Below are positions 42,937 through 52,147 of a DNA stretch of 64,000 nucleotides, one piece after another. The stretch lies in the NCBI RefSeq assembly GCF_000203975.2, contig NZ_AFCF02000006.1, forward strand, positions 372,001 through 436,000. The letters are read 5' to 3'. This DNA comes from Leisingera sp. ANG1. Lineage in GTDB: Bacteria; Pseudomonadota; Alphaproteobacteria; Rhodobacterales; Rhodobacteraceae. The position numbers were made by a program, and so were the translations under genes. The notes under the pieces are model-generated. The model worked only from the letters and a program-made list of their open reading frames with translations, searched no databases and was not told where the DNA came from. The first letter of the stretch is position 1. Each line of letters opens with the position of its first letter.

Positions 42937-44331
42937 ATGACAGATCAATCCTCGAACCAGATGTGGGGCGGCCGCTTTGCCGCTGGCCCGGACGCGATCA
43001 TGGAGGCAATCAACGCCTCGATCGGGTTCGACAAGCGGATGGCGGCGCAGGACATTGCCGGCTCCAGGGCCCATGCGGCGATGCTCGCCGCCACAGGCGT
43101 CATTACGGATAATGATGCCGAGGCCATTCGGGAAGGGCTGCTCACCGTTTTGTCAGAGATTGAGGGTGGAACCTTCCAGTTTTCCACCGCACTGGAAGAC
43201 ATCCACATGAACGTGGAGGCCCGCCTGAAAGAGATCATCGGTGAGCCCGCAGGCCGTCTGCACACGGGCCGGAGCCGCAATGACCAGGTGGCAACCGATT
43301 TCAAACTCTGGGTGCGCGACCAGCTGGATGCGGCGGAATCGGGTCTGTTGGCGCTGATCCGCGCGCTTCTGTCGCAGGCTGAGGCGGGCGCTGATTGGGT
43401 GATGCCGGGCTTTACCCACCTGCAGACCGCGCAGCCGGTGACCTGGGGCCACCACATGATGGCCTATGTCGAGATGTTCGGCCGCGATCTCAGCCGCGTG
43501 CGCGACGCCCGCGCGCGGATGAACGAATCGCCCTTGGGCGCGGCGGCACTGGCCGGCACCTCCTTCCCGATCGACCGGGAGATGACGGCATCGGCGCTGG
43601 GCTTTGACCGCCCGGCAGCCAACTCGCTGGATGCGGTCAGCGACCGTGACTTCGCGCTGGAGTTCCTCAGCACCGCGTCGATCAGCGCCGTGCATCTTTC
43701 CCGCTTTGCCGAGGAGCTGGTGATCTGGTCCTCCGCCCAGTTCCGTTTTGTCACCCTGTCGGATCGCTTCTCCACCGGCTCGTCGATCATGCCGCAGAAG
43801 AAGAACCCGGACGCGGCTGAGCTGATCCGCGCCAAGGTGGGCCGGATCTATGGCGCCAATACAGCGCTGATGATGGTGATGAAGGGGCTGCCGCTGGCCT
43901 ATTCCAAGGACATGCAGGAAGACAAGGAACAGGTCTTTGACGCTGCTGACAACTGGATGCTGGCGCTGGCGGCGATGGAAGGCATGGTCAAGGACATGAC
44001 CGGCAACCGCGAGTCGCTGGCGGCTGCTGCGGGCTCCGGCTTCTCCACCGCCACCGACCTGGCCGACTGGCTGGTGCGGGTGCTGAAGGTGCCGTTCCGC
44101 GATGCCCACCACGTCACCGGCACGCTTGTGGCGATGGCCGAACAACGCGGCTGCGACCTGCCGGATCTCAGCCTCGCGGATATGCAGGGCGTTCACGAAG
44201 GCATCACCGATGACATCTTTTCTGTGCTTGGCGTCGAAAACTCGGTAAACTCGCGCATGTCTTACGGCGGCACCGCGCCCGCCCAGGTGCGCGCGCAGGT
44301 GGCCCGCTGGAAAGAGGTGCTGGCAGGCTGA
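42937..44331 (+). CDS. argH: Argininosuccinate lyase
   Basis: Splits argininosuccinate to arginine and fumarate, the last arginine step. 464 residues; the family signature is [20 protein letters not shown] (about 282-301), with [11 protein letters not shown] and [10 protein letters not shown] in the active-site regions. The ATG has a CCGGGG 10 bases ahead. It is divergent from the TlpA-like gene with a very short gap, and followed by two tiny lipoproteins and then lysA. Confidence 0.97.
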   Translation: MTDQSSNQMWGGRFAAGPDAIMEAINASIGFDKRMAAQDIAGSRAHAAMLAATGVITDNDAEAIREGLLTVLSEIEGGTFQFSTALEDIHMNVEARLKEIIGEPAGRLHTGRSRNDQVATDFKLWVRDQLDAAESGLLALIRALLSQAEAGADWVMPGFTHLQTAQPVTWGHHMMAYVEMFGRDLSRVRDARARMNESPLGAAALAGTSFPIDREMTASALGFDRPAANSLDAVSDRDFALEFLSTASISAVHLSRFAEELVIWSSAQFRFVTLSDRFSTGSSIMPQKKNPDAAELIRAKVGRIYGANTALMMVMKGLPLAYSKDMQEDKEQVFDAADNWMLALAAMEGMVKDMTGNRESLAAAAGSGFSTATDLADWLVRVLKVPFRDAHHVTGTLVAMAEQRGCDLPDLSLADMQGVHEGITDDIFSVLGVENSVNSRMSYGGTAPAQVRAQVARWKEVLAG

Positions 44332-44366
44332 GCCCGCAAGGGCTGGCCGCGGCAAGGAGGCAGACA

Positions 44367-44543
44367 ATGCGCAACATGATCTTTGCTTTGCTTGGGCTGG
44401 CCGTGCTGGCGGCCTGCGGGGTGGACGGCGAACCGGTGCAGCCGACCTTGAACGCCGGTGTCGGCGTTGGCAGCGGCGGTGTCCATGTCGGCGGCGCTTT
44501 GGGCCTGCACAAGGGGCCGGTCAGCGTCTTTCTGGGTTTCTAG
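44367..44543 (+). CDS. Small lipoprotein following argH
   Basis: A 58-residue lipoprotein: signal peptide MRNMIFALLGLAVLAACG with lipobox LAAC, then a glycine/valine-rich mature part ending VSVFLGF. An AAGGAGG site lies 8 bases ahead. Likely co-transcribed with argH. The tiny mature part has no known fold. Confidence 0.8.
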   Translation: MRNMIFALLGLAVLAACGVDGEPVQPTLNAGVGVGSGGVHVGGALGLHKGPVSVFLGF

Positions 44544-44591
44544 CAGGGCTGCGCCCTTGATGCGGCGCTGCTGAACAACCATCTCGGAAAC

Positions 44592-44619
44592 GCCCCGCCG
44601 TAATGCCGGGGCGGTTTTC
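44592..44619 (+). terminator. Terminator between the two small lipoproteins
   Basis: CGCCCCG (44592-44598) pairs with CGGGGCG (44608-44614) and is followed by GTTTTC. It should end the argH/lipoprotein transcript. Confidence 0.75.
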
Positions 44620-44635
44620 ATTTGAGGAATTTGCG

Positions 44636-44788
44636 ATGAAAGCAGCTCTCGTTGTTCTCGCGGTCCTGGGCCTGGCCGCCTGCGACACCGGCGCCCCGGC
44701 GTCCAGCCCGCCGCAAAAGCAAGAACCAGCGGCAACCGGTGTGAAAGTCTCCGGGTATGGCCGGGTTGGGGTGTCCACCAGCTTCTAG
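44636..44788 (+). CDS. Second small lipoprotein
   Basis: A 50-residue lipoprotein: MKAALVVLAVLGLAACDTG with lipobox LAAC, a Pro/Gln/Lys-rich linker, and a C-terminal VSGYGRVGVSTSF. Its layout parallels the lipoprotein just upstream (short linker, Gly/Val-rich end, terminal Phe), so it may be a diverged relative. TTGAGGAAT ahead of the ATG is a weak ribosome site. Confidence 0.75.
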   Translation: MKAALVVLAVLGLAACDTGAPASSPPQKQEPAATGVKVSGYGRVGVSTSF

Positions 44789-45354
44789 CACACACGGGCA
44801 ATACCCGGTCCGGGTTCCTGTCCCGTCCGGTTGATGCCTGCTGCTGTGTGTTCCGTATCTGATATGCTGATCTTCAGCAGTTAAGGTTGGCGGCGCCGCC
44901 AAGGGGCGGAGGCGGGACGGGAGGGTTGCTCCCGCACGCGAAACGTCGTCTGTGCGTGCCCCTGCCAAAGGGCCCTGTTCCAAAGTGCCGGGGGTGTCAG
45001 GCCCGGCGGTGACCGCGATCAATTGGAACTATGCCGCACGCCGCTTAAGATCCCGTGAGACCAGCGTACGCAGGGTGCGCAACACCCTGGGCATTGCGTT
45101 TGCTGCCGCTGTTTCGCTGTGAGTATTTAGGGAAAGATGAAGGCGCAGGCCCGGTGTTTTCATCTTTCCCGAAATTCTCAAACTCCGCCGCCCGGAACGA
45201 AACGCCGGCGGGGCATGGCGCGGCGCACGGCCCAACGGATGCGGGCGCATCATTGATGCGTCTGCGGCGGGCGGGAGTGCCGCTTTGTGTCCTCCAGGGC
45301 GGGCGGGGCGGAATCATTTGATCCATCTGCCCCTTTTGCCCTAAACGCGGGGGC
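44789..45354 (+). other. 566-bp gene-free region upstream of lysA
   Basis: No convincing gene. It holds an inverted repeat CAGGGTG-N5-CACCCTG (45071-45089), a long inverted repeat with a 12-bp perfect stem (45130-45170), and CGCATCA-T-TGATGCG (45246-45260), about 95 bases ahead of lysA. Other short frames here look like chance reading in GC-rich DNA. It probably carries the lysA promoter and regulatory sites. Confidence 0.6.
45121..45180. repeat. Inverted GAGTATTT/AAGATGAA element
   Basis: GAGTATTTAGGGAAAGATGAA is part of a 12-bp perfect stem (45130-45141 with 45159-45170) and a second, less exact copy runs in the opposite direction. Related single copies are at 3733-3752 (GAGTATTT...AAGATGA) and about 55923-55936 (GAGTATTTTCGGAAAGGTGAA). 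Confidence 0.6.
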
Positions 45355-46620
45355 ATGGACCATTTTCTCTACCGCGACGGCGCGCTTTACGCCGAAGACG
45401 TTCCCATCGCCGAGATCGCCGCGGCGGTGGGCACCCCGTTCTATGTCTACTCCACCGCCACCCTGTTGCGCCATTTCCGCTTGTTCGACGAGGCGCTGGA
45501 GGGCACCGACCACCTGGTCTGCTTTGCGATGAAAGCCGCCTCCAACCAGGCGATCCTCAAGACGCTGGCACAGGCCGGTGCCGGCATGGACGTGGTCAGC
45601 CAGGGCGAATACCTGCGGGCCAAGGCGGCGGGCGTGCCGGGCGACAGGATCGTGTTTTCCGGCGTCGGCAAGACGGCAGAGGAAATCCGCGTGGCTTTGA
45701 CCGGCGGTATCCGCCAGTTCAACGTGGAATCCGAGCCGGAGATGGAAGTGATCAGCGCCGTGGCTGAGGAATTGGGCGCCAAAGCCCCCATCACCATCCG
45801 GGTTAATCCGGATGTGGATGCCAAGACCCACGCCAAGATCGCCACCGGAAAATCCGAGAACAAGTTCGGCATACCGATTGCCCGCGCCCGCGAGGTTTAC
45901 GCCCGCGCCGCCGCGCTGCCGGGGCTGGAGGTGGTGGGGATCGACGTCCACATTGGCTCGCAGCTCACGGATCTGGAGCCGTTCCGGCTGGCCTATCAGA
46001 AGGTGGCGGAGCTGACCGAAGCCCTGCGCGCCGACGGCCACGATATCCGCCGCCTGGACCTGGGCGGCGGCCTCGGCATCCCGTATGAGCGCTCCAACTC
46101 GGCACCGCCCCTGCCGGTGGAATACGGCCAGATGGTCAAGGAGACGCTCGGCCACCTCGGCTGCGAGATCGAGATCGAGCCGGGCCGGCTGATTGCCGGC
46201 AATGCGGGCCAGCTGGTCAGCAAGGTGATCTATGTGAAGTCGGGCGAGGGGCGCGATTTCCTGATCCTGGATGCCGCGATGAACGACCTGATCCGTCCGG
46301 CGATGTATGAGGCGTATCACGACATCATCCCGGTCGAGGAAGCCGCAGCGGGCGTGGAAAGCCAGCCTTATGACATCGTCGGCCCGGTCTGCGAGACCGG
46401 CGATACCTTTGCCAAGCAGCGCGACCTGCCGCCGCTGGCTGCGGGCGATCTGGTCTCCTTCCGCAGTGCGGGCGCCTATGGCGCGGTGATGGCGAGTGAG
46501 TACAATTCCCGCCCGCTGATCCCCGAAGTGCTTGTGCACGGGGATCAATTCGCGGTTATTCGCCGCCGCCCGGACTATGAAGAGATGATAAACCGCGATA
46601 CCATCCCGGAGTGGCTCTGA
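45355..46620 (+). CDS. lysA: Diaminopimelate decarboxylase
   Basis: PLP enzyme of lysine synthesis, last step. 421 residues, normal. The PLP lysine is Lys60 (CFAMKAASN); other motifs are VSQGEYLRA, DLGGGLGIPYE (glycine-rich phosphate loop), EPGRLIAGNAG, and CETGDTF near the end with the active-site Cys. The ATG has no strong ribosome site. The TIGR02302 gene follows after 48 bases. Confidence 0.96.
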   Translation: MDHFLYRDGALYAEDVPIAEIAAAVGTPFYVYSTATLLRHFRLFDEALEGTDHLVCFAMKAASNQAILKTLAQAGAGMDVVSQGEYLRAKAAGVPGDRIVFSGVGKTAEEIRVALTGGIRQFNVESEPEMEVISAVAEELGAKAPITIRVNPDVDAKTHAKIATGKSENKFGIPIARAREVYARAAALPGLEVVGIDVHIGSQLTDLEPFRLAYQKVAELTEALRADGHDIRRLDLGGGLGIPYERSNSAPPLPVEYGQMVKETLGHLGCEIEIEPGRLIAGNAGQLVSKVIYVKSGEGRDFLILDAAMNDLIRPAMYEAYHDIIPVEEAAAGVESQPYDIVGPVCETGDTFAKQRDLPPLAAGDLVSFRSAGAYGAVMASEYNSRPLIPEVLVHGDQFAVIRRRPDYEEMINRDTIPEWL

Positions 46621-46668
46621 AGCGATCCGGGCGCGAACCGGCGCGGGCCACATGAGGATGAGGCCCGT

Positions 46669-49293
46669 ATGCCCTTTGACCGCCAAAGAAACCGGCAGGC
46701 CGATCCGGCCCTGAAACCCCTGCGCTGGCCGCTGGCCTTGACGCGGGCCGGTTTCGTGGCAGAGCGTGCTTTGCGCAGTTTCTGGCCGCTGGCCTCATTG
46801 ATGATGGCAGCGCTGGCGGCGCTGATGCTCGGGCTGCACCAGATGCTGCCGGAGCGGCTGGTCTGGACCGGTGCGATGGCGGTGCTGATCGCCGCCGCGG
46901 CGGCGCTGGGCTGGGGGCTCTGGCGCTTCCGCTGGCCCAGCAAGGCCGCGGCGCTGGCCCGTCTGGATCAGACCCTGCCGGGCCGCCCCGTCTCAGCCTT
47001 GCTGGATACCCAGGCGATTGGTGCAGACGACGCTGCCTCAGCCGCGCTATGGCAGGCGCACCAGCGCCGGATGGCCGCGGCGGCGGCAAGGGCCAAGGCG
47101 CCGGCACCCGATCTGAACATTGCCTCCTCCGACGCTTACGGCCTGCGCTATATGGCGGGGCTGATGCTGGCGGTGGCGGTTCTGTTCGGCTCGATCTGGC
47201 AGGTCGCCACGGTCAAGGACCTGGGCACAGGCGGCAGCGCGGCCCTGAATGGCCCGGCTTGGGAGGGCTGGGCAGAGCCGCCCGCCTATACCCGCCTGCC
47301 GGTGCTCTATCTGAATGACCAGGACGCAGGGGTGCTGAAGCTGCCTGAGGGCAGCCGCGTCACCCTGCGCTTTTATGGCGAACTGGGTGCGCTGGAACTG
47401 GCGGAGACTGTGTCCGGCCAGGGCGGCAGCGAAGCGGAACCGCCGCAGGCTGCGATGGAATTCGATGTCACCCGCAGCGGCAGCTTTGCCATCGAGGGCG
47501 ATGGCGGGCGCAGCTGGCAGGTGGAGGTGATCCCCGACAACCCGCCCATGGTGGCGGTTGCAGGCGAGCCGGAACTGGAAAACGATGGCTACACCACCCT
47601 GGCTTTTGCAGCGCAGGATGACTACGGCGTGGCCGCCGGGCAGGTGCGCATCGCATTGGATCTGGCGGCGGTGGAACGTCAGCATGGGCTGGCGGCCGAT
47701 CCCGATCCGCGTGAGGCGCTGGTGCTGGACCTGCCGCTGCCCCTCAGCGGGTCGCGCCAGGAATTCACCGAGAAGCTGATCGAGGACTTTGCCCAGCACC
47801 CCTGGGCCAACCTGCCGGTGGTCTTTACCTTCTCTGCCACCGACGAGGCCGGGCAGTCTTCGGCCGCTGCGGGTTACGGCGCCGAACTGCTGACCCGCCG
47901 CTTCTTCGATCCGCTGGCAGCGGCTGTGATCGAACAGCGCCGCGACCTGCTGTGGGCGCGCGCCAATGCGGTGCGGGTGGCGCAGGTGATCCGCACCCTG
48001 ACGCACCGGCCAGAGGGTCTGTTCCGCGACTATGGCGATTACCTGCGGCTGCGCACCATCCTTCGGCGGCTGGAAAGCTATACCGTTGCCGGCACGATCC
48101 CCGAGCCGCGGCAGGAGGAGATTGCCGCCGCGCTGTGGGATCTGGCGATCCAGCTGGAAGAGGGCGACGTGGGCGACGCGCTGGAGCGGATGCAGCGGGC
48201 GCAGGAGCGGCTGAGCCAGGCGATGCGCGACGGCGCCAGCGAGCAGGAGATTGCCCGGCTGATGCAGGAGCTGCGCGAGGCGACCCAGGACTATCTGCGC
48301 CAGCTGAGCCGGATGGCTGAAAACAATGGCGAGATGATGGACCCGGGCGATATGCCCGAAGACATGATGACGCTCAGCCAGGATGACTTGCAGGCAATGA
48401 TGGACCGCATCCAGGAACTGATGGAGCAGGGCCGCATGGCCGAGGCCGAGCAGGCGCTGCGCGAGTTCCAGGAGATGATGGAAAACATGCGGATGACCCG
48501 TTCGCAGCAGGGGCAAGGCCAGGGCAATGAGGGCCGCGAGGCGATGGAAGGTCTGGCAGAGACCCTGCGCGAGCAGCAGGGCCTGTCGGATCAGGCCTTC
48601 CGCGACCTGCAGGAGCAGTTCAACCCCGGCGCCCGCAGCGGCGAGAGCCAGGGCAACGAGGGCCGTGACGGCGGGCTGGGCCGCGGCCAGAGCCACCAGG
48701 GCGGGCAGGGCGGCGACCAAGGCGACGGTCAGGGCGGCGAGGGCGCAGAGAGCCGCAACCCGGATGGCCAGGGTGGCCAGGGCGGCAGCAACCGCGAACA
48801 GCCGGGGCAGGGCGGCTCGCTGGCCGACCGCCAGCAGGCGCTGCGACAGCAGCTGCAGCAGCAGCGCGAAGGATTGCCCTATCTGGGCGGTGAGGCCGGT
48901 GAGGCCGCACGCGAAGCGCTGGACCGCGCGGGCCGTGCCATGGAAGGCGCCGAGGACGCGCTGCGCGGCGGCGACAACGCCGAAGCGATCGACCGCCAGT
49001 CCGACGCCATGGAGGCGCTGCGTGAAGGCATGCGCAGCCTGGGCGAGGCGCTGGCGCAGCAGCAGCAGCCGGGGCAGCAGAACGGGCAGCAGCCCTCAGC
49101 CAATGCGCAAGGAGAGCGGCTGGACCCGCTGGGCCGCAACAACGGCAGCATCAATGACGGCGGCAAGGTGGGCGAGGGCACGGCCTACCGCCGCGCCTGG
49201 GACCTGCTGGAGGACATCCGCCGCCGGGCCGGCGAGCGGGAGCGGGACGAGCGGGAGCGCGGCTACCTGCAACGGCTGCTGGACCGGTTCTGA
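46669..49293 (+). CDS. TIGR02302 family (DUF4175) membrane protein
   Basis: An 874-residue protein of the TIGR02302 family found across alphaproteobacteria; function unknown. Two N-terminal hydrophobic helices (about 40-60 and 66-85) and a third near 160-180, then a large soluble part with beta domains. From about 500 to 640 it is helical and Met/Gln/Glu-rich (EDMMTLSQDDLQAMMDRIQE), and from about 645 to 720 it is a low-complexity Gly/Gln-rich region, ending in another helical block. The low-complexity part may be disordered. Upstream is lysA; this is a common neighbour. Confidence 0.85.
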   Translation: MPFDRQRNRQADPALKPLRWPLALTRAGFVAERALRSFWPLASLMMAALAALMLGLHQMLPERLVWTGAMAVLIAAAAALGWGLWRFRWPSKAAALARLDQTLPGRPVSALLDTQAIGADDAASAALWQAHQRRMAAAAARAKAPAPDLNIASSDAYGLRYMAGLMLAVAVLFGSIWQVATVKDLGTGGSAALNGPAWEGWAEPPAYTRLPVLYLNDQDAGVLKLPEGSRVTLRFYGELGALELAETVSGQGGSEAEPPQAAMEFDVTRSGSFAIEGDGGRSWQVEVIPDNPPMVAVAGEPELENDGYTTLAFAAQDDYGVAAGQVRIALDLAAVERQHGLAADPDPREALVLDLPLPLSGSRQEFTEKLIEDFAQHPWANLPVVFTFSATDEAGQSSAAAGYGAELLTRRFFDPLAAAVIEQRRDLLWARANAVRVAQVIRTLTHRPEGLFRDYGDYLRLRTILRRLESYTVAGTIPEPRQEEIAAALWDLAIQLEEGDVGDALERMQRAQERLSQAMRDGASEQEIARLMQELREATQDYLRQLSRMAENNGEMMDPGDMPEDMMTLSQDDLQAMMDRIQELMEQGRMAEAEQALREFQEMMENMRMTRSQQGQGQGNEGREAMEGLAETLREQQGLSDQAFRDLQEQFNPGARSGESQGNEGRDGGLGRGQSHQGGQGGDQGDGQGGEGAESRNPDGQGGQGGSNREQPGQGGSLADRQQALRQQLQQQREGLPYLGGEAGEAAREALDRAGRAMEGAEDALRGGDNAEAIDRQSDAMEALREGMRSLGEALAQQQQPGQQNGQQPSANAQGERLDPLGRNNGSINDGGKVGEGTAYRRAWDLLEDIRRRAGERERDERERGYLQRLLDRF

Positions 49294-49356
49294 CCCCGGC
49301 AGCACAGGGTGCTGCAGGCATACCTGCGGCGCAAATACCTCAGAAATGACCCCGGG

Positions 49357-50367
49357 TTACTGGGTGGCGGTGACGGACTTCACCTGGTTGTCCAGCCACA
49401 GCCGCGCCTGATCGACCCAATCCACATAGCTGCTGAGAACCGGATCTGCCTGCGGCAGCTTCTCGGCAATCAGCGGTGCCTTGTCATAGATCATCAGCAG
49501 GATCAGCGCTGCAATCACCGACAGCGCAAAGCCGCGGGCAAAGCTGCTCTTGCGCGGTACCGGCAGCGCCTCCGGGTCCGCCTGCGGCGCAGGGGCCGCG
49601 CTGCCGGCAGAGCGCAGGGTGGAGTTGATTTCCTCGATGTCCGGCAGCAGTTCCTTGCGCGAGCCGCTTTCGGCAGCGGCGATCTGGCGCGGGTCCTCGC
49701 CGCGCATGCGGGCCATCCGGTCGCGGGCCTGGCGGCTGCGGCGGGCGGCTTCGTCCTCGGCGGGCGCTGCTTCCTCCAGCCCCAGATCGGGCTGGGTTTC
49801 CAGGCTCTGGCTTTCCGCGGCGCGCAGTTCCGCTTCCCGCGCGGCTTCCTCGCGCAGGATATCGGACATTTCCGGATCCAGCGAACGCCCCCGCTGCGGC
49901 GGCTGCAGTGCCTGTTCGGCCTCAGGTTCAGGCGCCTCGTCCGAAATGTCTTCATCCGCGCCGGGCTGCCCGGCCGCGTCGTCTTCGGTGCTGTCCTGGG
50001 GCGGCTCTGCGGCGGTTTCCGCCTCTTCCGGGTCCGCTTCCTGTGCAGGTCTCTCCGATGTGCCGGTCTCCGGCTCAGGCTCAGGCTCAGGTTCAGGCTG
50101 CGGCTCAGGTTCCGGTTCGGCGTCCTGTTCCGCCTTTGCTGCCAGCTCCCGTTCGGACTTTTCCTTTGCCTCGGCTTCGGCTGCCCGGGCAAAGGCTTCC
50201 TCGATGCCGATATTTTCAAGTGCGGCATCTTCCGCCGCATCCGCGCCCGCTGCCGCCTGGAACCAGGTCTGGCCGCAGTTGGAGCACTGCACATCCCGGC
50301 CCTCAGGCGGGATCACATCTTCAGGCACTTCGTACTGGGCTGCGCAATTCGGGCAGGTCAGGCGCAT
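49357..50367 (-). CDS. Zinc-ribbon (MJ0042) membrane protein
   Basis: A 336-residue protein with an N-terminal zinc ribbon, LTCPNC and QCSNCGQTWF, a long acidic low-complexity middle rich in Glu-Pro repeats (about 80-100, then Glu/Ala-rich), and one hydrophobic helix near residue 283-303 before a short C-terminal tail. This is a known alphaproteobacterial layout (zinc ribbon, disordered region, membrane helix) without known function. The ATG has GAGGAG 6 bases ahead; the ATG 3 bases earlier is equally possible. It is divergent from ftsE. Confidence 0.85.
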   Translation of the reverse strand: MRLTCPNCAAQYEVPEDVIPPEGRDVQCSNCGQTWFQAAAGADAAEDAALENIGIEEAFARAAEAEAKEKSERELAAKAEQDAEPEPEPQPEPEPEPEPETGTSERPAQEADPEEAETAAEPPQDSTEDDAAGQPGADEDISDEAPEPEAEQALQPPQRGRSLDPEMSDILREEAAREAELRAAESQSLETQPDLGLEEAAPAEDEAARRSRQARDRMARMRGEDPRQIAAAESGSRKELLPDIEEINSTLRSAGSAAPAPQADPEALPVPRKSSFARGFALSVIAALILLMIYDKAPLIAEKLPQADPVLSSYVDWVDQARLWLDNQVKSVTATQ

Positions 50368-50573
50368 CATGCTCTCCTCGGCACCTTCCCGCCGCCCTGA
50401 CTGGCGGCAGGTTGTTTTTTAAGGGATTATAGGCATCCGCCGCATCCAGCGAAAGCAGCAATTGCCGCAACCTGCCGGCCCCGGGTTTCCCGGCAACAGA
50501 GCCCCCATTGAAACTGCCGGCCCCTTGGGGCAAAACAGCCGGGCGCCAAAACGCGCGCGTTCAGGGGGCAGCA

Positions 50574-51251
50574 GTGATCGAGCTGGAAAATGTGGGCTAC
50601 AACTATGGCGGCGGCGAGCTGCTGAACGCGGTGTCGGTGCAGCTGGCGCCGGGCTCGTTCCATTTCCTGACCGGCCCGTCCGGTGCGGGCAAGACCACGC
50701 TGCTGAAGCTCTGCTACGGTGCCTTGAACCCGACCGCGGGCCGGGTGCGCGCCTTCAACATGGATGTGCACGGGCTGGACCGCGACCAGATGGCCTATCT
50801 GCGCCGCCGCGTGGGTGTTGTGCATCAGGACTGCCGGTTCCTGGACCACCTGCCGGTGATCGAGAATATCGCGCTGCCGCTGCTGGTCTCCGGGCGTGAG
50901 CTGAGCCACGAGGAAGCCAACCTGCAGGAACTGCTGAATTGGGTGGGCCTCAGCGAGCGCGCCCATGCGCTGCCGCCGGAGCTGTCGGGCGGCGAGCGCC
51001 AGCGGGCGGCGCTGGCCCGTTCCGTGATCCTGTCGCCGGATGTGATCATCGCAGATGAGCCGACCGGCAACGTCGACTGGGAAATGTCGCAGCGGCTGCT
51101 GCAGCTGCTGGTGGAGCTGAACCGGATGGGCAAGACCATCCTGGTCGCCACCCATGACCTGTCGCTGATCCGCGCTGCCAAGAACCAGGTGCAGGCGCGG
51201 GTGCTGCGGATTTCCAACCGGCAATTGCAGCTGGCGGGGGCGGACCTATGA
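50574..51251 (+). CDS. ftsE: Cell-division ATP-binding protein FtsE
   Basis: ABC-type ATPase that, with FtsX, controls peptidoglycan hydrolase activation at the septum. 225 residues. Walker A GPSGAGKTTLLKL, signature LSGGERQRAALARS, Walker B VIIADEPTGNVD, and THDL for the H-loop. It starts at GTG with CAGGGGG ahead; earlier in-frame ATG would add a tail without family match. The last four bases overlap ftsX. Confidence 0.96.
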   Translation: MIELENVGYNYGGGELLNAVSVQLAPGSFHFLTGPSGAGKTTLLKLCYGALNPTAGRVRAFNMDVHGLDRDQMAYLRRRVGVVHQDCRFLDHLPVIENIALPLLVSGRELSHEEANLQELLNWVGLSERAHALPPELSGGERQRAALARSVILSPDVIIADEPTGNVDWEMSQRLLQLLVELNRMGKTILVATHDLSLIRAAKNQVQARVLRISNRQLQLAGADL

Positions 51252-52147
51252 GCGAGGGCAGGCTGCGCAAGCTGATCCTGGGCGATGCCCAGGCCGACCG
51301 GGTGGTGCCGCCAAGCGGCTTCACCGCCCAGCTGACATTGTTTGTCTCCGGCGCCATGGCGTTTCTGGCGGTCTTTGCACTGGCACTGTCGATGGCCTCT
51401 GGCCGCCTGGCGGACCAATGGGCCGAGGAACTGGCCCGCGCCGCCACCCTGCGCATCAATGCCCCGGCAGAGCAGCGCACGGCTCAGACCGAGGCGGCGC
51501 TGGAGATCCTGCGCCAGACCCCCGGTGTGGCCACCGCGCGGGCGCTGACGGGCGAGGAGCAGGCGGCGCTGCTGGCGCCCTGGTTCGGCGCCAGTGTGCC
51601 GGTGGGCGACCTGCCGCTGCCGCAGCTGATCGAGGTGACCGGCGACGATGCGGGCTATGATGCGCAGGGTCTGCGGCTGCGGCTGCAGGCAGAGGTGCCG
51701 GGCGCGGTGCTGGATGACCACACCCGCTGGCGGGCGCCTCTGGTGGATGCGGCGCACGCGCTGCGCCGCCTTGCCTGGGTGTCGATCCTGTTGATCGGCG
51801 GCGCCACCGCGGCGATGATCACCCTGGCTGCCAATGCGGCGCTGGCGGCAAACGCCCAGGTGATCGAAGTGCTGCGGCTGGTCGGCGCGCTTGACAGCTA
51901 TATCGCCCAGGCCTTTATCCGCCGCTTCACCCTTCGGGCACTGACCGGCGCAGCGGCGGGCGTGGTGCTGGGCATGATCGGTGTCTGGCTGATGCCCGAA
52001 GCCTCTGATGAGGGCGGTTTCCTGACCGGGCTCGGCTTTCAGGGCTGGGGCTGGCTGGTGCCCTTGCTGATTCCGCCGCTGGGCGCGCTGGTGGCCTTTG
52101 CCGCCACCACCCGGGCGGCCACCAAACGACTGGGGGAACTGTCGTGA
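51248..52147 (+). CDS. ftsX: Cell-division protein FtsX
   Basis: Membrane partner of FtsE. 299 residues with four hydrophobic helices (about 30-50, then 175-200, 210-235 and 260-285) and a periplasmic domain between the first two, which would contact amidase activators or murein hydrolases. The ATG overlaps the ftsE stop (ATGA), and its own stop overlaps the GTG of plsC (GTGA). Confidence 0.94.
   Translation: MSEGRLRKLILGDAQADRVVPPSGFTAQLTLFVSGAMAFLAVFALALSMASGRLADQWAEELARAATLRINAPAEQRTAQTEAALEILRQTPGVATARALTGEEQAALLAPWFGASVPVGDLPLPQLIEVTGDDAGYDAQGLRLRLQAEVPGAVLDDHTRWRAPLVDAAHALRRLAWVSILLIGGATAAMITLAANAALAANAQVIEVLRLVGALDSYIAQAFIRRFTLRALTGAAAGVVLGMIGVWLMPEASDEGGFLTGLGFQGWGWLVPLLIPPLGALVAFAATTRAATKRLGELS

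Noticed and set aside
45029-45321. Short frames upstream of lysA
   Set aside because: No ribosome site, no family match, and an inverted repeat inside; better explained as a regulatory region.
47047-48720. 557-codon minus-strand frame antisense to the TIGR02302 gene
   Set aside because: Leucine/alanine/glutamine-rich shadow of the low-complexity helical region.
48500-48850. Repeated GGCCAGGGCGG-type units that look like a short tandem repeat or CRISPR
   Set aside because: They are codons for a Gly/Gln-rich stretch of the TIGR02302 protein with no regular spacing or spacers.
50040-50120. Repetitive CTCAGG/CGGTTC units
   Set aside because: They encode the Glu-Pro repeat of the zinc-ribbon protein, so they are not an intergenic repeat.
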